Shown here: in pieces, positions 1 through 12,932 of the stretch
Position numbering within the stretch: position 1 is the stretch's first letter
Layout: each line of letters opens with the position of its first letter
Assembly (NCBI GenBank): GCA_000320545.1
Contig: ADNK01000510.1
Location: 12,501 to 76,500 of the forward strand
Reading direction: 5' to 3'
Length of the DNA stretch: 64,000 nucleotides
Origin: Bigelowiella natans CCMP2755
Taxonomy: Eukaryota; Cercozoa; Chlorarachniophyceae
Notes under the pieces: generated by a model
Told to the model about the DNA's origin: nothing
The model's database searches: none
The model's input: the letters and a program-made list of their open reading frames with translations, nothing else
Made by a program: the position numbers and the translations under genes

Positions 1-813
1 TCAAGTGTGACCTAGTATTCTGTGTAACAAGCGTACGGATCGCTAAAGAACAATTTTGTAGGCGAATTGCGTGCAACTTACGATGTTGAAACTTCACAAT
101 CACCCTCCTCTTCCACCGGTACTCCGACACCTTCATGAGATTACACAAAGTCACATATAAATATATACAAAACACATATTGGGGAGAGGAGAGAGACTGG
201 GAAGAGAGAAGAGTGCAAAATATGGCAGAAATGGAGTAATTTCTCTCACTCAATTTCCGCAAATACGACCAAAAAAGAAAATGGCATTGATTTTTGTCAA
301 GATGTGCTATGCATCTAAGCGTTAGACTCACATTGTCTTCAGCTCATATTTTGTTATTATTCGATAGTACTTTTTGACGACGACTTTGTAGGCGTATTCA
401 CACTCATCATCATCACTCCCTTATCCCTTGCTGCCTTGTTACTTATCATCGCGAAAACAAAACACGTACAAAGCCGGCCCCTACCTGCATGGGATCTCCT
501 TTTTCTTGGAGCCAAACCAAGGTATGTTCGGCGAAGGACACGTTTCTCGACAAGGTAGTATCATCATCATCAGATCAGGATCTTTTCCTTCTTCTTCCTC
601 CTCCTCCTCTTTCTCCCCCCCTTCCCCTTTGATGAATCGTCATTTTCCAGGAGTCCCCAGCCATGGGTGTGGATGGTAGATCCGAAACGAAGTGGTTTAA
701 TAAGTGGGATAGCGATGCATCAGCCAATCCTTTCTTGCTGATTCAGAGATCACCTTTCTTCAACCTTACACGTCTTCTTCTTTCAAGAGACCCTCCACTC
801 CTACCACAGCTAG
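1..813. other. Upstream region of the GT32 gene, 5' exons unresolved
   Basis: No complete gene was recognised here. A good donor (GTATGT) lies near 522 and a pyrimidine-rich acceptor near 651, followed by an ATG at 663 in a favourable context (agccATGG). This ATG could open the glycosyltransferase gene, but I could not connect it in phase to the membrane-anchor exon that begins around 814, because a TAG at 811-813 blocks that frame. The stretch therefore probably holds the promoter, the 5' UTR and one or two short first exons. Confidence 0.4.
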
Positions 814-1849
814 GAGGAGGAGGAGCGAGGAGGAGGAGGAGGAGGAGTAGCAGAAGGAAATGTAGCAGCGAAGGACGATGATGGCAGCAGCAATGTCAAG
901 AAGAAGGGGAATCTCTTACGACGATCCATCGATCTCATGTCCGTTATTGTAGTATTTATTATTGTTGTTGTTATTGTTGTTGTTGCTATTGCAGTTGCGA
1001 TCACATATAATCTCAATCCACACACTTTCCTTCGTCTTCCTCTTCCTCCTGACAAGTGAACGAGACGCCTTCGTCTGTGTGCTTGTGCGCATGGCGTGCT
1101 CTTATTACCGTGCGGCTGTTGTAATACATGCAAAGGTACACAATCGTAACTGCGGATGACGTTCCAGCAAGGGATCCCGTAAGTTGGAACCTCTACTACC
1201 TCTCATCATCTGATAGCAACCACGATCATCATGATCATAGCAGTACTGCCGCACAGCCTCCACCATCGCACATCGATGCCAGGTGGACTTTGATCGATTC
1301 CAGGCGGAACATGTCCGAATTTCTCACGAAACGGAGGCAGGAGGCCGTGGAGTTTTCCATAAGATTCCCTGATGATGATGATGATGCTGCTGCTGCTGGC
1401 ACAAATGAAAAGGAGAAAAGGGCGTTGAAACTGATGCAGAGAATGATTGAGAGCCCCTCCTCCGCTTGGATTAAGTTTGAAGTTGTGGAAGTGAGAGATC
1501 CAAACAAAGGCCAGTGCCCGCGGAACGTGTGGCGATGCACGCAGATAGCAGAGTTCTACCTTACACCAAGGATTGTGACGCCGGGAGGAGGGGGAGGGGA
1601 AGAAAGGGTAAATATTACCGCCAACACGATTCACGTGGATAATGGCGCTCATCTAATTTCGAATATTAGCGGTAGTGGACATATAAGCAGAACTACTACT
1701 ACTACTACTGGTAACAGTAACAATAGTAGTAGCAGCAGTAGTTTCGATAGAAGTAGTAATAGTAGTAGTAGAAGTAGTAGTAGTAGTAGTGCAATTAAAA
1801 ATAAAAGTGATAAAGGTAAAGAGAATGAGGCCTCCTCCTCCTCCTCCTC

Positions 1850-1882
<33 letters not shown>

Positions 1883-3131
1883 TCCTCCTCGACGTAAATG
1901 GTGGGAGCTGTTGGAAGAGAACAATCTCTTCGGCCACGCCCCTACAGGCATCCTTTTGTCCTCATCATCATCATCACCAGCAATGACGTCAGAGATGGCA
2001 GCAGCAGGTGGAGGCGGAGGAGGAAAAGCCTCTCCGACATCAATGCCTCACGGCGCCGCCGTTATTCCTCAAATTCTGCACCAGAGCTGGAAGACGACGA
2101 AAATCCCGGCTAAGCTGCGCGAGTTTGTGAGCTCATGGCACCGTTATCACCCCACATGGGAGTACCGATTCTGGACGGATGCGGATTGCCGTGAGCTAGT
2201 GCGCCTTGCCGAGCCTTCGTTCATGGCCACATACGAGGCCTACAAAGACCCCATCCTGCGTGCAGATGCTTCGCGCTACTTAATCATGCAGGTGTTCGGG
2301 GGAGTGTATGCGGACCTTGATTTCGAGGCGCTCCGAGACATTAGCTCTCTTCTCGCCAACAAAGCACTGCTGTTTGGCCAGGAGCCGTTTGCCCATGTGC
2401 ATGCGGTATACAAGATCTCGAGGATGGTGTGCAACGCCTTCATCGCCTCCACGCCGAATCACCCCTTTTGGAATATCATGTTTTCAGAGCTGCGACTGAG
2501 AGCAAACAACAGTGACGTTCAGGGCATCAGCGCAACAGGACCTAGAGCATTAGAGGCTGCGGTGGTGACGTACGAACAACAACAACAACAACAAGATATT
2601 CCTTCGGGAGTTGTTCCTAAGAATGGAATTACGATAACGAATCCTTCCGTTCTATACCCTCTGTTTGATCCTGCGAATCGTGAGATAAAGAAGGAGTGCG
2701 AGAAATTGTTTCAAACGACGACCTCTCCCACTCGCTCTCCTTCTTCTCCAGCGTCATCATCATCGTCGTCGTCGTCCACGCACCCGCCGCTAATGGTAGG
2801 AAAAAGGAGGAAGGAAATCGACGCGGAAGGTGAGATGGTGAAGATGGGGCGACTGCAACTGGAGGAGTGCTTACGGCTCCAAAAAATGAAATATGAAAAT
2901 TCTCCTCTCAACCCGAATATATCGTATGCAGCGCACCACTGGGTACACACATGGTTCGGAAGCTACTATGGCGGCTCTCAAGACACCGATGCGTACGACC
3001 TCGCACGAGAGATCAAGGCTAAATATATGCCTTACGGAAATGAAACTACAGGGTTAAAACTGCACACAATCGACAACGCTGTTCTGCAAGAGATTATTGC
3101 GAAGAATAATCGATTACCGGGTGATTTTTAG
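814..3131 (+). CDS. Golgi-type glycosyltransferase with DXD sugar-binding domain (GT32/OCH1-like), 5' end incomplete
   Basis: Probably transfers a sugar from a nucleotide sugar to a glycan in the Golgi lumen. The exon at about 814-1055 encodes a Lys/Arg-rich tail (KKKGNLLRRS) and then a long Val/Ile stretch, the layout of a type II signal anchor. A GT-AG intron at 1056-1135 joins it in phase (AA|G) to the exon 1136-3131. The catalytic part follows a low-complexity stem (Thr, Ser and Pro runs at about 1690-1890). It contains IPQILHQSWK, then YADLDFEAL with the DXD-type metal/nucleotide site, as in the DXD sugar-binding family that includes yeast Och1 and Gb3/Gb4 synthases. The C-terminal ISYAAHHWVHTWFGSYYGG also fits that family. 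The acceptor sugar cannot be predicted. The reading frame is open through the Ser run, but small introns there cannot be excluded. Confidence 0.8.
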
Positions 3132-3423
3132 GACCCCTTGCTCGGAACTATTGACTGGTGCTACATTACACATTTATTACTTTTAACATTATTAAAATGG
3201 AAGAATTAAAAAACAATAATAATCAATAATCATCGCGTGTTCGTAGCGACACAGATAAACTTAGGCTTTATGCCAATTCACCACGCATTCCTTCGAGCAA
3301 GAATTACGCTTTATTGCATAGCATTCGTATATACATTAATAATGCTGCATACATGGCTGTCGCTAACGCGCAGATATGTAACAAAAACCAGCTTCGATGC
3401 TGCACCCGCCATGATTCACAACA

Positions 3424-3460
<37 letters not shown>

Positions 3461-3858
3461 GAACGTACAGCACATGCAATAAGTGTTCGACTAGTATCTC
3501 TAGATCAACTCTCTCAGTATAGCGATGTGATGGCCATGTAGGCTACTAAATATGAGAACAACCACATGCTAACCGAAATGCACCAGTACAATGCAAAAAT
3601 CAGTCCATCTATATCGTACATAGGCTTTAGAGGCTTTGTGTAATAGATTCATGTTATGAAAACGTTTTTAAGTATTGAAATTAAAGGAGATGCTCGCTCG
3701 TAGAATCATCCTCATGCTAACGGGGATAAATCCTTCTCAACCGACGTGGCTATCAGTCAGCGAAGGGGCGGAAATTGAGCCTGCAGGAGAGCATAACGTA
3801 CAACAACAGTACATACACGAACAGGCATGAGATGGCTTGCTGCACAATTGTTGGTTTG
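3132..3858. other. Spacer between convergent genes, (CA)n tract
   Basis: This is the 3' flank of both the glycosyltransferase (+) and the tRNA-binding gene (-). It holds an A/T-rich stretch after 3160 that could carry the polyadenylation region, and a (CA)n run at about 3425-3457. No further coding sequence was seen. Confidence 0.5.
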
Positions 3859-4405
3859 TTATCGGGCTATCCTTCTTTCGACAACATGACCTGACTTCGT
3901 CACCAAAGGCACTCCGTTGAAAGTTGCAACTCCGTCTGCGATAAATCAGTGAGAGAGGAGCGTGACATGATATTTAGATATAATTGTGCAGAAACAACAT
4001 CAAGAATAGTTTGTTGCTGCGATTATTAAGCATCTCCCTCGCTTTTTGTCGTTATTAACATTGATATCATCATTGCAGGACAACCAGAACTTGTCCTCAT
4101 GAATGGGGCCACCGACCGCCAAACCGAATTTCCTGCAATCATATCGATCAATTAGGTGTGAAGCCATATTACAATCGGCTAATAACTCAGCCATTGATAG
4201 AGATATTCGCGAGGCGAAATGATGAATCGTTGTTTATGTGCATTGTCACGAAGAAAAGATAATGCAACAGTGTCGTTGTTCAGAATGAATCCATCTCGTT
4301 CCAAGAATGACCTTTTTTCTTTGCGTTTGCTGGAGGCGTATCACTGCAGTCGAACGTATCTAACGAGACTCGTTCCTGAGACAAGGGAAAGGTGATACGA
4401 TAAGG

Positions 4406-4448
<43 letters not shown>

Positions 4449-4689
4449 TTTTTCTTATATCAATACCCCGATCTCACTTCCCTCTGGTGGTACCAGCAGC
4501 TCGACTTATGGTAAACACAGATGTTTCAAATATCAACACAAACACAACGTAAGGAAAGATCAAAATCAAGTATAGAGCCAGTCATCATATGAGGGAGATG
4601 TCGTTCGTCACTTCTATATCATCATCATCATCATCATTACCTTCGACTAAAATGACTAGCATCATCTAAAAATATAGTACTAATACTGC

Positions 4690-4720
<31 letters not shown>

Positions 4721-6451
4721 GGCTTACCTTTGTCATGTGCGTCATTCGATGCTGCAAGTACCATTCCTGAGCTCTCCATACCTGCAAAGGGATGGATAGC
4801 CATGATAATGATAAGGTTGATGCTAAGGAGGATCTACTTGTACTTAACGATCAGTTGTAAGTTGTTTGTGATGATAATACAGTAATAATTGCTCTCTCTT
4901 CCCACAACAAACGTTGATGGTAACAAAGTAATAAACACACAAGCTCTATAACAAATTAAACCGGATCGTCGATGTCTTTTAAAGCATACTGTACACGCTA
5001 TATGTCCAACTACAATTTCGTTACATCTAGTACTCACTCTTCACCCCCACCACCACCACTTTGATTCTTAAATTGAATCAATTCATATCGGTCTGCTGTC
5101 TTCTCTCAGATGGTAAAGAGATTCATGATCAATAGATGAATGACCTCTCAGCTTCGATTTCTTCAAATTGGCAACGACGACCACCACTATTATTCGCAAT
5201 GATTAGGGGTAAAGGACAAGAAGCGAGCGTCTTCGTCATTATCACCACCTCAGTTACACTCAGACAAATATGTCTAGAAAGCCAGCATGATGATAGCATA
5301 TTGTGACAAAATGAAACGGTATTCATTGCTGCTACGTGATTGACTTCTGGACGTTACTTCTGTCTTGCATCTCCTCCTCAGAGTAGAATTCCCTCAATCC
5401 GCTCAATATTTGTCTGGGCTCCTGTATAGAAAGTTGAAAGAAATCAATACCGTTAGCATATGCAACCATTATCAACATTCTCCTAGCATACGTGTACCTC
5501 CTCGCCTAGATCAATCTTTTCGCACCATAACTTGTCTGCCTCAGGATGTGGCCACACCTGTGTATGACAACGGCATTGAAAATATTGAAGAAGAGAAGAA
5601 TATGGTTTTTGTTCATGTATTGTAAAGGCGAGAAGAATATGGTTTTTATTCATGTGTTGCAAAGGTGTATTATGATTTTAATCTTCAAAAGTCATTCCGA
5701 ATCCAAGAGCAACATTATATTGCTATTGATCGATGAGTCGACTACCTCTACGATCTTTCCGACTCTCAATTCTGACTTTGCAAACTCTTCTGGGGTTGGT
5801 GGTTGAGGAGGCTGCTCAAGACATAAAAAAGAGAGATGATTATTGATAACAGCAATAGTACCAGTCTTACATGTCTCACGCTACGTGTTCTGCAGATATA
5901 GATGTATACACCTCTTCTGGCTCGTCCTTTTTCTCGGATCCTGCTGCAGGAGCTGCAGCTTCTACATTTTCGCTATTTTCAGTACTGTACGCTTCCCATC
6001 CTCGCCTAGACAGACGGTCATTTAATTAAAATATGCTCGAGTCGGTTGGCCATTTAAATTAACACATGCTCAAGTCGGTTTGCAAACAGTCTACCTTTTA
6101 AGTAGCTGAGGCAGGATCAGATTGCCATGCAACTTGTTAACACAAATAAGACTGAGTCCAATTTTAACATAGAAGATGATTCGTGAAACAGATTTCCTTC
6201 TTAAATCTGAAGCCTCGCGCTTGCTTGAGGTAAAAATGATTGGAGCTCAGAAGGTACCGTACCTTGGTCGAGAATGTAGCGGGACAGCGAGCCCTCCGAG
6301 CCCCCAGTACCATCGTTCTAGGTTGAATAACTCGTGGAGCGAGGCGAATATTGTAGCTTTTACGAGTAGTAAAGGAGCTTAAGACTATCATGGTGATGAC
6401 TAAGGCGGCCGCAAGAAGCAGGACACGAGGCAACGTGGTGTTCGACCGCAT
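3859..6451 (-). CDS. tRNA-binding domain protein (EMAPII/Arc1 type) with organelle leader
   Basis: Eleven exons: 6451-6258, 6005-5912, 5811-5746, 5557-5498, 5421-5358, 5186-5145, 4781-4728, 4504-4467, 4375-4312, 4132-4091 and 3935-3859 (264 residues, all phases agree). The core reads ELRVGKIVEVWPHPEADKLW, then EEEPRQILSGLREFY, VVVVANLKKSKLRG, MESSGMVLAAS and VELLVPPEGSEIGERV. This is the tRNA-binding OB fold shared by human AIMP1/EMAPII, yeast Arc1p and the C-termini of some Met- and Tyr-tRNA synthetases. The C-terminal part (KKKGNSVW, NGVATFNGVP) matches the EMAPII-specific extension. The first exon encodes a hydrophobic segment (LPRVLLLAAALVITMIVLSS) followed by an Arg-rich region, so the protein is probably sent to the plastid or the secretory route. 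A Pro/Glu linker joins leader and domain. It likely helps deliver tRNA to a synthetase; the partner is unknown. Confidence 0.85.
4407..4446. repeat. (GA)n microsatellite in intron
   Basis: An uninterrupted GA run lies in the intron between the eighth and ninth exons of the tRNA-binding gene. On the coding strand it reads as a TC (pyrimidine) tract, so it may also act as splicing context. Confidence 0.85.
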
Positions 6452-7330
6452 TGTTGTATTCAGATGACGCTGGTAAAAATACAGACGATTGTTTCCCTGC
6501 GACAACCAAATCAGTGCGCTACTTCGAATGAAAGGAGATGGTATTCTATTGGCTTGGAATCCAGAAGTTCTCCCGATGAATAATGACAATAAAGGCAGTA
6601 CGCTTGGGAAGTCGATTGGTTGCAGCGAGCAGGTCAACGTCTTTTACTTTTTTATGTCGCGAGACAGAATTTGCCATGGGCTGGTTTTTATTGTGTAGGT
6701 ACCATAGGATTTGATGCAATTTATGCCCCTACGACTTAGGACAAAAGCCATATTAGGCTATTACGCTAGGAATATCGTGTCTTCCTCATAACCCATTGAA
6801 ACTCCAACGAGGAAGTCCATCGACGGAAAAAATATTACTGCACGGATTTCTGGTCTTTTTGTTTTAAAATCAAAATTACGATATGTCGCAGTCAAAGAAT
6901 AAAGGCTTTATTATTTCAATTTTGCACAATTCGAGGAAAAACATGCTGAAATCTGCAAAAATCGAAGAGGCGCAATGAGCGTAAATCTCCCCCCCTCACA
7001 TTTTGATAAGTCACCCTTTCTTCCGAGCAACGTGCGATACACCCTTCTGGATATGGTTTTTATGGGATGGATTACACTTTTCGCACTCATGATTTCTTGC
7101 CCGAATAACTGATAAAAGAAGCGTGAAAAATAATTCTAACCTGTTCTGATTTAGGAAAAGAAAAAGGCCTTCTTGGCAAACTTAAATGCAAGGTTTGCTA
7201 AACTCGGAGCATGTTGCAATAGAATATTTCAATTAGGCGGGCGGGGGGCTAGAAATTTGGTTCTCCACCAGTTTTGAATCTGTATTGAGTATGCAGTACA
7301 TATACATATGTATATTGTGTATGAGTGAGT

Positions 7331-7370
<40 letters not shown>

Positions 7371-7390
7371 TATTTATTTATTTATATATG
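6452..7390. other. Divergent promoter region
   Basis: This stretch separates the start of the tRNA-binding gene (-) from the first recognised exon of the PH-domain gene (+). I see no coding exon in it. A (GT)n run lies at about 7335-7369, close to the presumed start of the PH gene, whose true first exon may also be somewhere here. Confidence 0.5.
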
Positions 7391-9064
7391 ATGGGTTATA
7401 GGTTCAAGAAAGGCCCGCCTTCAGCACCGACAAGAAAGCCTATAGGCTCAGTCGACTCTGAGGGTGAGATACCTCTCCCGCCCGAACAACAACAAAGAAA
7501 GCATTTGTTATCATTATCCCTTCTAGACCCTCAACATACACTCTGCCAACACAAGCACATGTCACCACAATCACATGTATTACCTTCAGTAAAGCGTAAT
7601 GTTGCCCTATCTACATGTCGTAGCCATCACAATCATCATCATCATCATCATCAATCATCACCATCATCAGGATCCACCTCCTCCGCCCCGGGACCCCCAA
7701 AACCACCATCCCGCCGTGGAATGGGCTCTAGTGGTGGTAGTGGTGCTGAGCCGGGACTCCCCTCAACATCATTCCGTCGAGCACATGCAACACCGCTAGC
7801 AGCACCAGCGGGTGGTCCTCGTCCTCCTGGCCCGCCACCGCCAAGAACAGCCTCTTCCATTAAAACATCGTCAGTAGAATCACTCACTCCTCCGAGGCAC
7901 GGAGTCCCCCCCCCTGCCCCTCCTCAACGATCTCGACCTCCCCCTGCTCCTCATGTCCGTAAGCCTCCCCAAAGAAATGCGGGCGTGGGAACTGGGGCGT
8001 CACAGCCACCACCAAAGATGGAAGCTGAGAAGAAGAAAAAGAAGAAACTTCTCATTATGGAGGGCTTTATGCAGAAGAAAAGTAGTGCATATTAACGGCT
8101 AGATCTATGTTAACTGAAGAATATTTGTACGGGAGTTCGAAATTTACGTATTTCCTGGGTTTCTTGATGTTGTAACCAGCATCGGTACAGCCTCCCCTTT
8201 TTCTACTCTTTCTCTCTTTCTCTCCCTGTCTGTGGGGGGTTCATGTGTTTTTTTTGCCACGTACCTTTATAGAGAGCAAAACGTTTGGAACGAAATGGGA
8301 AACGCGATTATTCTCAGTCACTCGGGTCTACGATGGCGGGTATGCATGCTAGAACGTGTAACCTGACGACACGAAAAAATGTAGATAAGACGTTCAAAGT
8401 ATCATTTCCATATTTAATTTTACTATTGTTGATTACCGGTTGCAGATTCGACTTGACATATAGAAAGGCTAAAGGAGAAGAAGAACGTGGTCGCCTTCGG
8501 CTGACAAATGCGCAGGTATTTACGATAGGTACGTGGTGATAGCAGTGTGCAGATTTGATTGAAAGCGGCCAGCGGTAAATCATAATACGTCTATACTCTT
8601 ACACACGTACACACGCAGCAGCAAATACGCAATGATATGAAGATACTCTCACCCTCTCTTGTTCTCAACTCCAGATTTTCCCGCTTAAATCTATGGAAAT
8701 AGAAATCGGCACAAAAGAGCGAACGATGTTTGTCAAATGCATTGATACAGATGCACGAGATGCATGGGCACAGTCGCTCATATACCATGCAAAGCAAGAG
8801 GCAAAAGATGATGACGAGGCCCAAGTGCTCAAATCAGGCTGGCTGACGAAGACGGTGAGAGCAAAAACAAAAGCTGATGCGTTACCCGCCCTCATCATCA
8901 TTATCATCATCACCATCATCATCATCATCGTCATGTCTCCCCTTTCTCAGGGCGGCCGGAGGCGATTCTTTGTACTTTACGCTGAGGAGCGGGAAGGAAT
9001 TGGGTAGTAGTAGTAGTAGTAGTAGTAGTGTGATCATCGATACAATACTACCGATAATAATTGA

Positions 9065-9097
<33 letters not shown>

Positions 9098-11439
9098 AAT
9101 GGTGATGATGATCATTTGATCAGCCAAATCACATTTCAACCTCTGGCTAGTTGACGATATTTCTATTCTTTTGTTATATTGTCTTATCTCACCCCCTCTC
9201 CTCCTCCTCCTCCTCCTCCTCCTCCTCTTCCTCCTCCTCCTCCTTCAGCCATGTGCGCCTGGAGTATTTCAAGGCCCAACCCCCTCCCTCCCCTCCCGAC
9301 GATGTGCCGACCCAGCCTCCCTCAGGCCAATACCTCGTATGCTATCCCAACGGCTTGACCCCGATGAAGGGAGAGGGGGATAGCGGCAGCAACATTATTG
9401 CGTTTAGGGCTAAGTTGAGCGAGAAGTCAGTACGGCAAAGCATGGATGCGAAGGATGGCATTGAGCTGCAGGTAGTGTAGTGACCTCACAGGGCGGGAAG
9501 ATTGATGAGATGGTAGATACAGCATTGCAGAACTAGATTTCCCCCGCGCCACTAGAGATCAGCCCCCCCTATCTAGGGATCAGTTTTTTTGGAAGATTTT
9601 ATGAAATATTGGAAATGATGCTGCATCGAGAAGAGTTCTGTTCCATCCAGTTGTTTAGTATGGCAACGAATAATGAACAGGCGGATTCGGCCGAGGATGC
9701 TGAAAACTGGATAGGATGTATAGACCCCCCACTCGCTCTGCGATTGCAGCGAGAAAAGAAGGAACGGGAGGAGGCGGAGAAAAAGGCTCAGGCGGATGCG
9801 CGCAAGCAGAGAGAGGAGGAAGAAGCGGAAAAGAAAAGACTACAACAACAAAAAGAGAAGGAAGAGGAGAGGCTTAGAAGCGAGGCGGCAGCAGCTGAGC
9901 GAGAAAAGCGGGAGGGGGAAGATGACGAGGAGCAAGGGGTATGTTAAGTAAGATCTGCTACCACTGCTGCTGGCCCAATTAACAGAATGTTGTTGTTTCC
10001 ATAACATTGATGATTGGTGTCTTATCTTTTACTGCTATCGTTGCTATCGTGATCATCGCTGCTCCCTCGTGTTACCTCCTCTTTCTCTCCCCCCCCCCCT
10101 CTTTCTGTCTCTTTCTCTTTCTCCACAAAGAAATCTTCCGACCGTGGCATTCCTTCCAAGCAGCCATGGTCCCCCGTCGGGGTGCAGGGGGGAGGAGGCC
10201 CCGGAAATGCTCTAGCACTGGCCGCAGCCGCTGCCATGCGCAACAGGAAGATGAAGAAGAACAAACAGCAAGGGGGTGGGGAAGGAGGAGGAGGAGGAGA
10301 GCAGGAAGGTAATGCCGACAAAGCAACGCTCACAAATGGAGAGGGGGAGGCTGTGTGTGATGATAATGAACCTAGCAGTATGACGGAGGAGCAGAAGAAG
10401 AAGAAGAAGAAGAAGAATGATGATGATGGACGACAAGAAGAAGAAAAAGAAGAAGAAGAGGGGGGGGGAGAAAAGAGCGAAGAGAAATCCACTTCAACGA
10501 ATGTGGAAAAGGCGGCCGAACCTACGAAATCTAAGAAAAGACCCCCAGTATTCCGTCCTCCATCTGCAGTATCATCATCATCATCATCATCATCATCATT
10601 ATCATCAGCGGCAAGAAAGGCACCACCGCAATTTCGTCTCCCTGCCTTTCAGAAAAAGACTGCTGCTGCAAATGCTGCAAATGCTGATAATGGCGAGGAT
10701 AATAATAACGCTGCTGCATCAAAGCCGTCGCCAACAATATCATCGTCGTCGTCTCGGGAGGAGAGGGAGGAAAAGAACAAGAACACCGATAATAACACTG
10801 CGGAGCCCATAACTGATAAGCCAGAGATTGTGACGCTGACGGCTGCTGTTGGTGTTGCTGCTGGTCGTGGTGGTAATAGTAGTGATGGTGATGGCTCTAC
10901 TGCCTCTATTTCTGCTTCTGGCCCTAAGCCACCCCCCCCCCCTGTGAAGAAAAAATCGACGACGACGGCGGCGAGCACGTCCTATGATGATGAGACTGTC
11001 GCCAGGATTCAGCAGCTACAAACACTGATCGCTCGCCACACTCTGTCTTTCCAAGTAAAGCTGCGGGAGAACGAGCGGCTTAGAGAAAGCTTTAGGAATG
11101 TGCAGAAGCGTCTACTCACACTTGCAGAGTCGGCAGAGGTGCCAGTGATGAGTAGTAGTAGTTGTAGTAGTTGTAGTAGTAGTAGTAGTAGTAAAAGAGT
11201 ATAGTAATAGTAATGCTTACTGCCCCCCTCCACCTCATCCTAGTGCTTTGATGTGTCCAGAAAGTCGCAATGCATGAAGGAGAGGCGAATAACACAAGTT
11301 CAGCTGCTGCTGCTGCTATTCTGCCGGTTAATGAAAGGCTGCAGGACCTCTACGAGGAGTTAAAACATGAGAGAATTTACTATCAAGGAGAGGTAGATCC
11401 TGGTACTACTCTACCATCTAGAAGCATCCCCTGAGATCA

Positions 11440-11476
<37 letters not shown>

Positions 11477-12806
11477 GGGTGTGTGTACGGTGAGCAGGTT
11501 GTTAAGGAAGGCTTCAATGTACGATCCTGGAAAAACAGATGGATGGTAGCAATGGAAATAGTAGGATGATGATGTTGATGATGATGATGATGGGGAAGGA
11601 AGGAAGGAAGGAGGAGAGGACTTAGGCGTCACAACCCCTATGAATCATTATCATTCGTAAGGCATTCCTCGATTTAGATAATGCATAATTCTCCTCATAT
11701 ATTCTCATGATTTAGATTAAGGCATAAATTCTCCTCATATATTCTACTCACTGTAAAATCCATCTACACCTACCTACCTATTAGGTGGTATCAGAGTCCA
11801 TGATTGCATATGGTGAGAAAGGGCAGAGGCCGAGGCAGGTGTGCGCAAGTATACATACATGCTTGTACGTGAGCGGTTGCGCGGAAATACTCTTGGTTCA
11901 ACTTTCCTTTTACAATTCCAAGTCGTCGTCGTCGCACAAAATTAACTACACTGCCTCCTTGCATTCGGCCATCAGATCTTTCGTCTCAACAATGCGACTA
12001 TAGAGCCAAGAAAGATAATTAAAGGTTGTAGTCCCGTCCGTCGTGGTGATCGTCGTCATCACTATGTGCATGCAGTCGTAGGAAATGAAATGATGATGAT
12101 GTTGGGTGACAGATAGTGCTTAAAATTCGCAGTTCCAATAATCTGATTATGAATGCCCTTGTTTTTATCATCATCATATAGGAGTTAAATACGCATGCTT
12201 ACAGCTAGTCCTTCCTGACTACAACAACCGAACCTTCCACTTCTACTCTGAGGCCAAGGTGGTAGTTTGTAGATATACAACGATGATTATGATGATGATA
12301 GTCAGATTGTTGATGAGGGCGCGAGATGAAAGGATGTAATGATAGACCGTTGCTGCTGCTGCTGCTGCTGCTGCAACGTCTTGTCATGTCGTCGCTGCTA
12401 CGAATCGCGCCGCCGTTTTCGTTCGTTATTTAGTTGCATTAGCATTACTTTCTTCTTGTTGTTGTTCTTGTTGTTGTACCACATCCAGGAATCCCCATCG
12501 GCAAACGAGGAGTGGTTCGCTGTGCTGTGGAATCGTACGACAGCATCGAGATACAGGCACCAATGTCGAGTCTTGCTTCAGATCCCAAATACCGCTATTC
12601 TCTCTCACCTCGACGCCCCCATCACCGCATTGCCAATCAAGCTTGCGCTCAATGGCAAGCCTCTGTCTTTCCAGTTGGTCGAGATCGTAAGGGACATTCT
12701 ACGGGGAGTTCCGATCAAGACAACCACCACAACGACAGATGGTGATGATGATGCCGACTATGGGAGGAGTAACGATGATGACAACAAGGATGGCCAAGGC
12801 AAATAG
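7391..12806 (+). CDS. Double PH-domain protein with proline-rich and coiled-coil regions
   Basis: Thirteen exons, 987 residues, all phases agree: 7391-7463, 7671-8081, 8273-8339, 8446-8515, 8675-8854, 8951-9003, 9249-9471, 9651-9938, 10131-11138, 11261-11392, 11785-11848, 12182-12258 and 12489-12806. A Pro-rich N-terminus leads into a first PH domain (EGFMQKKSKTFGTKWETRLF, then FDLTYRKAKG, ending DTDARDAWAQSL). A second follows (VLKSGWLTKT, GGRRRFFVLYAEE, RLEYFK, ending AENWIGCI). Next come a Glu/Lys/Gln-rich coiled coil (REKKEREEAEKKAQ), a long low-complexity linker and another helical segment (ARIQQLQTLIARH). PH domains usually bind phosphoinositides or protein partners, so a membrane or cytoskeletal adaptor is likely. 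The start and the intron 7464-7670 are uncertain: the frame is also open straight through that intron, which would add 69 residues. Confidence 0.75.
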
Positions 12807-12932
12807 CAGGAGAGAAGAAGAAGCATTCTCACCACGCCCTTCCCTCTTTTTTCTCTTCTCATATAGTACTGATAGAGCTTTCATGCGTCTTCAAGCGTGT
12901 TTTTGACGTGTTAATGTATTTTCGACGGTTGT

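Noticed and set aside
1649-1951. Minus-strand ORFs made of Glu, Gly or Leu runs
   Set aside because: They are frame shadows of the Ser/Pro trinucleotide repeats in the stem of the glycosyltransferase.
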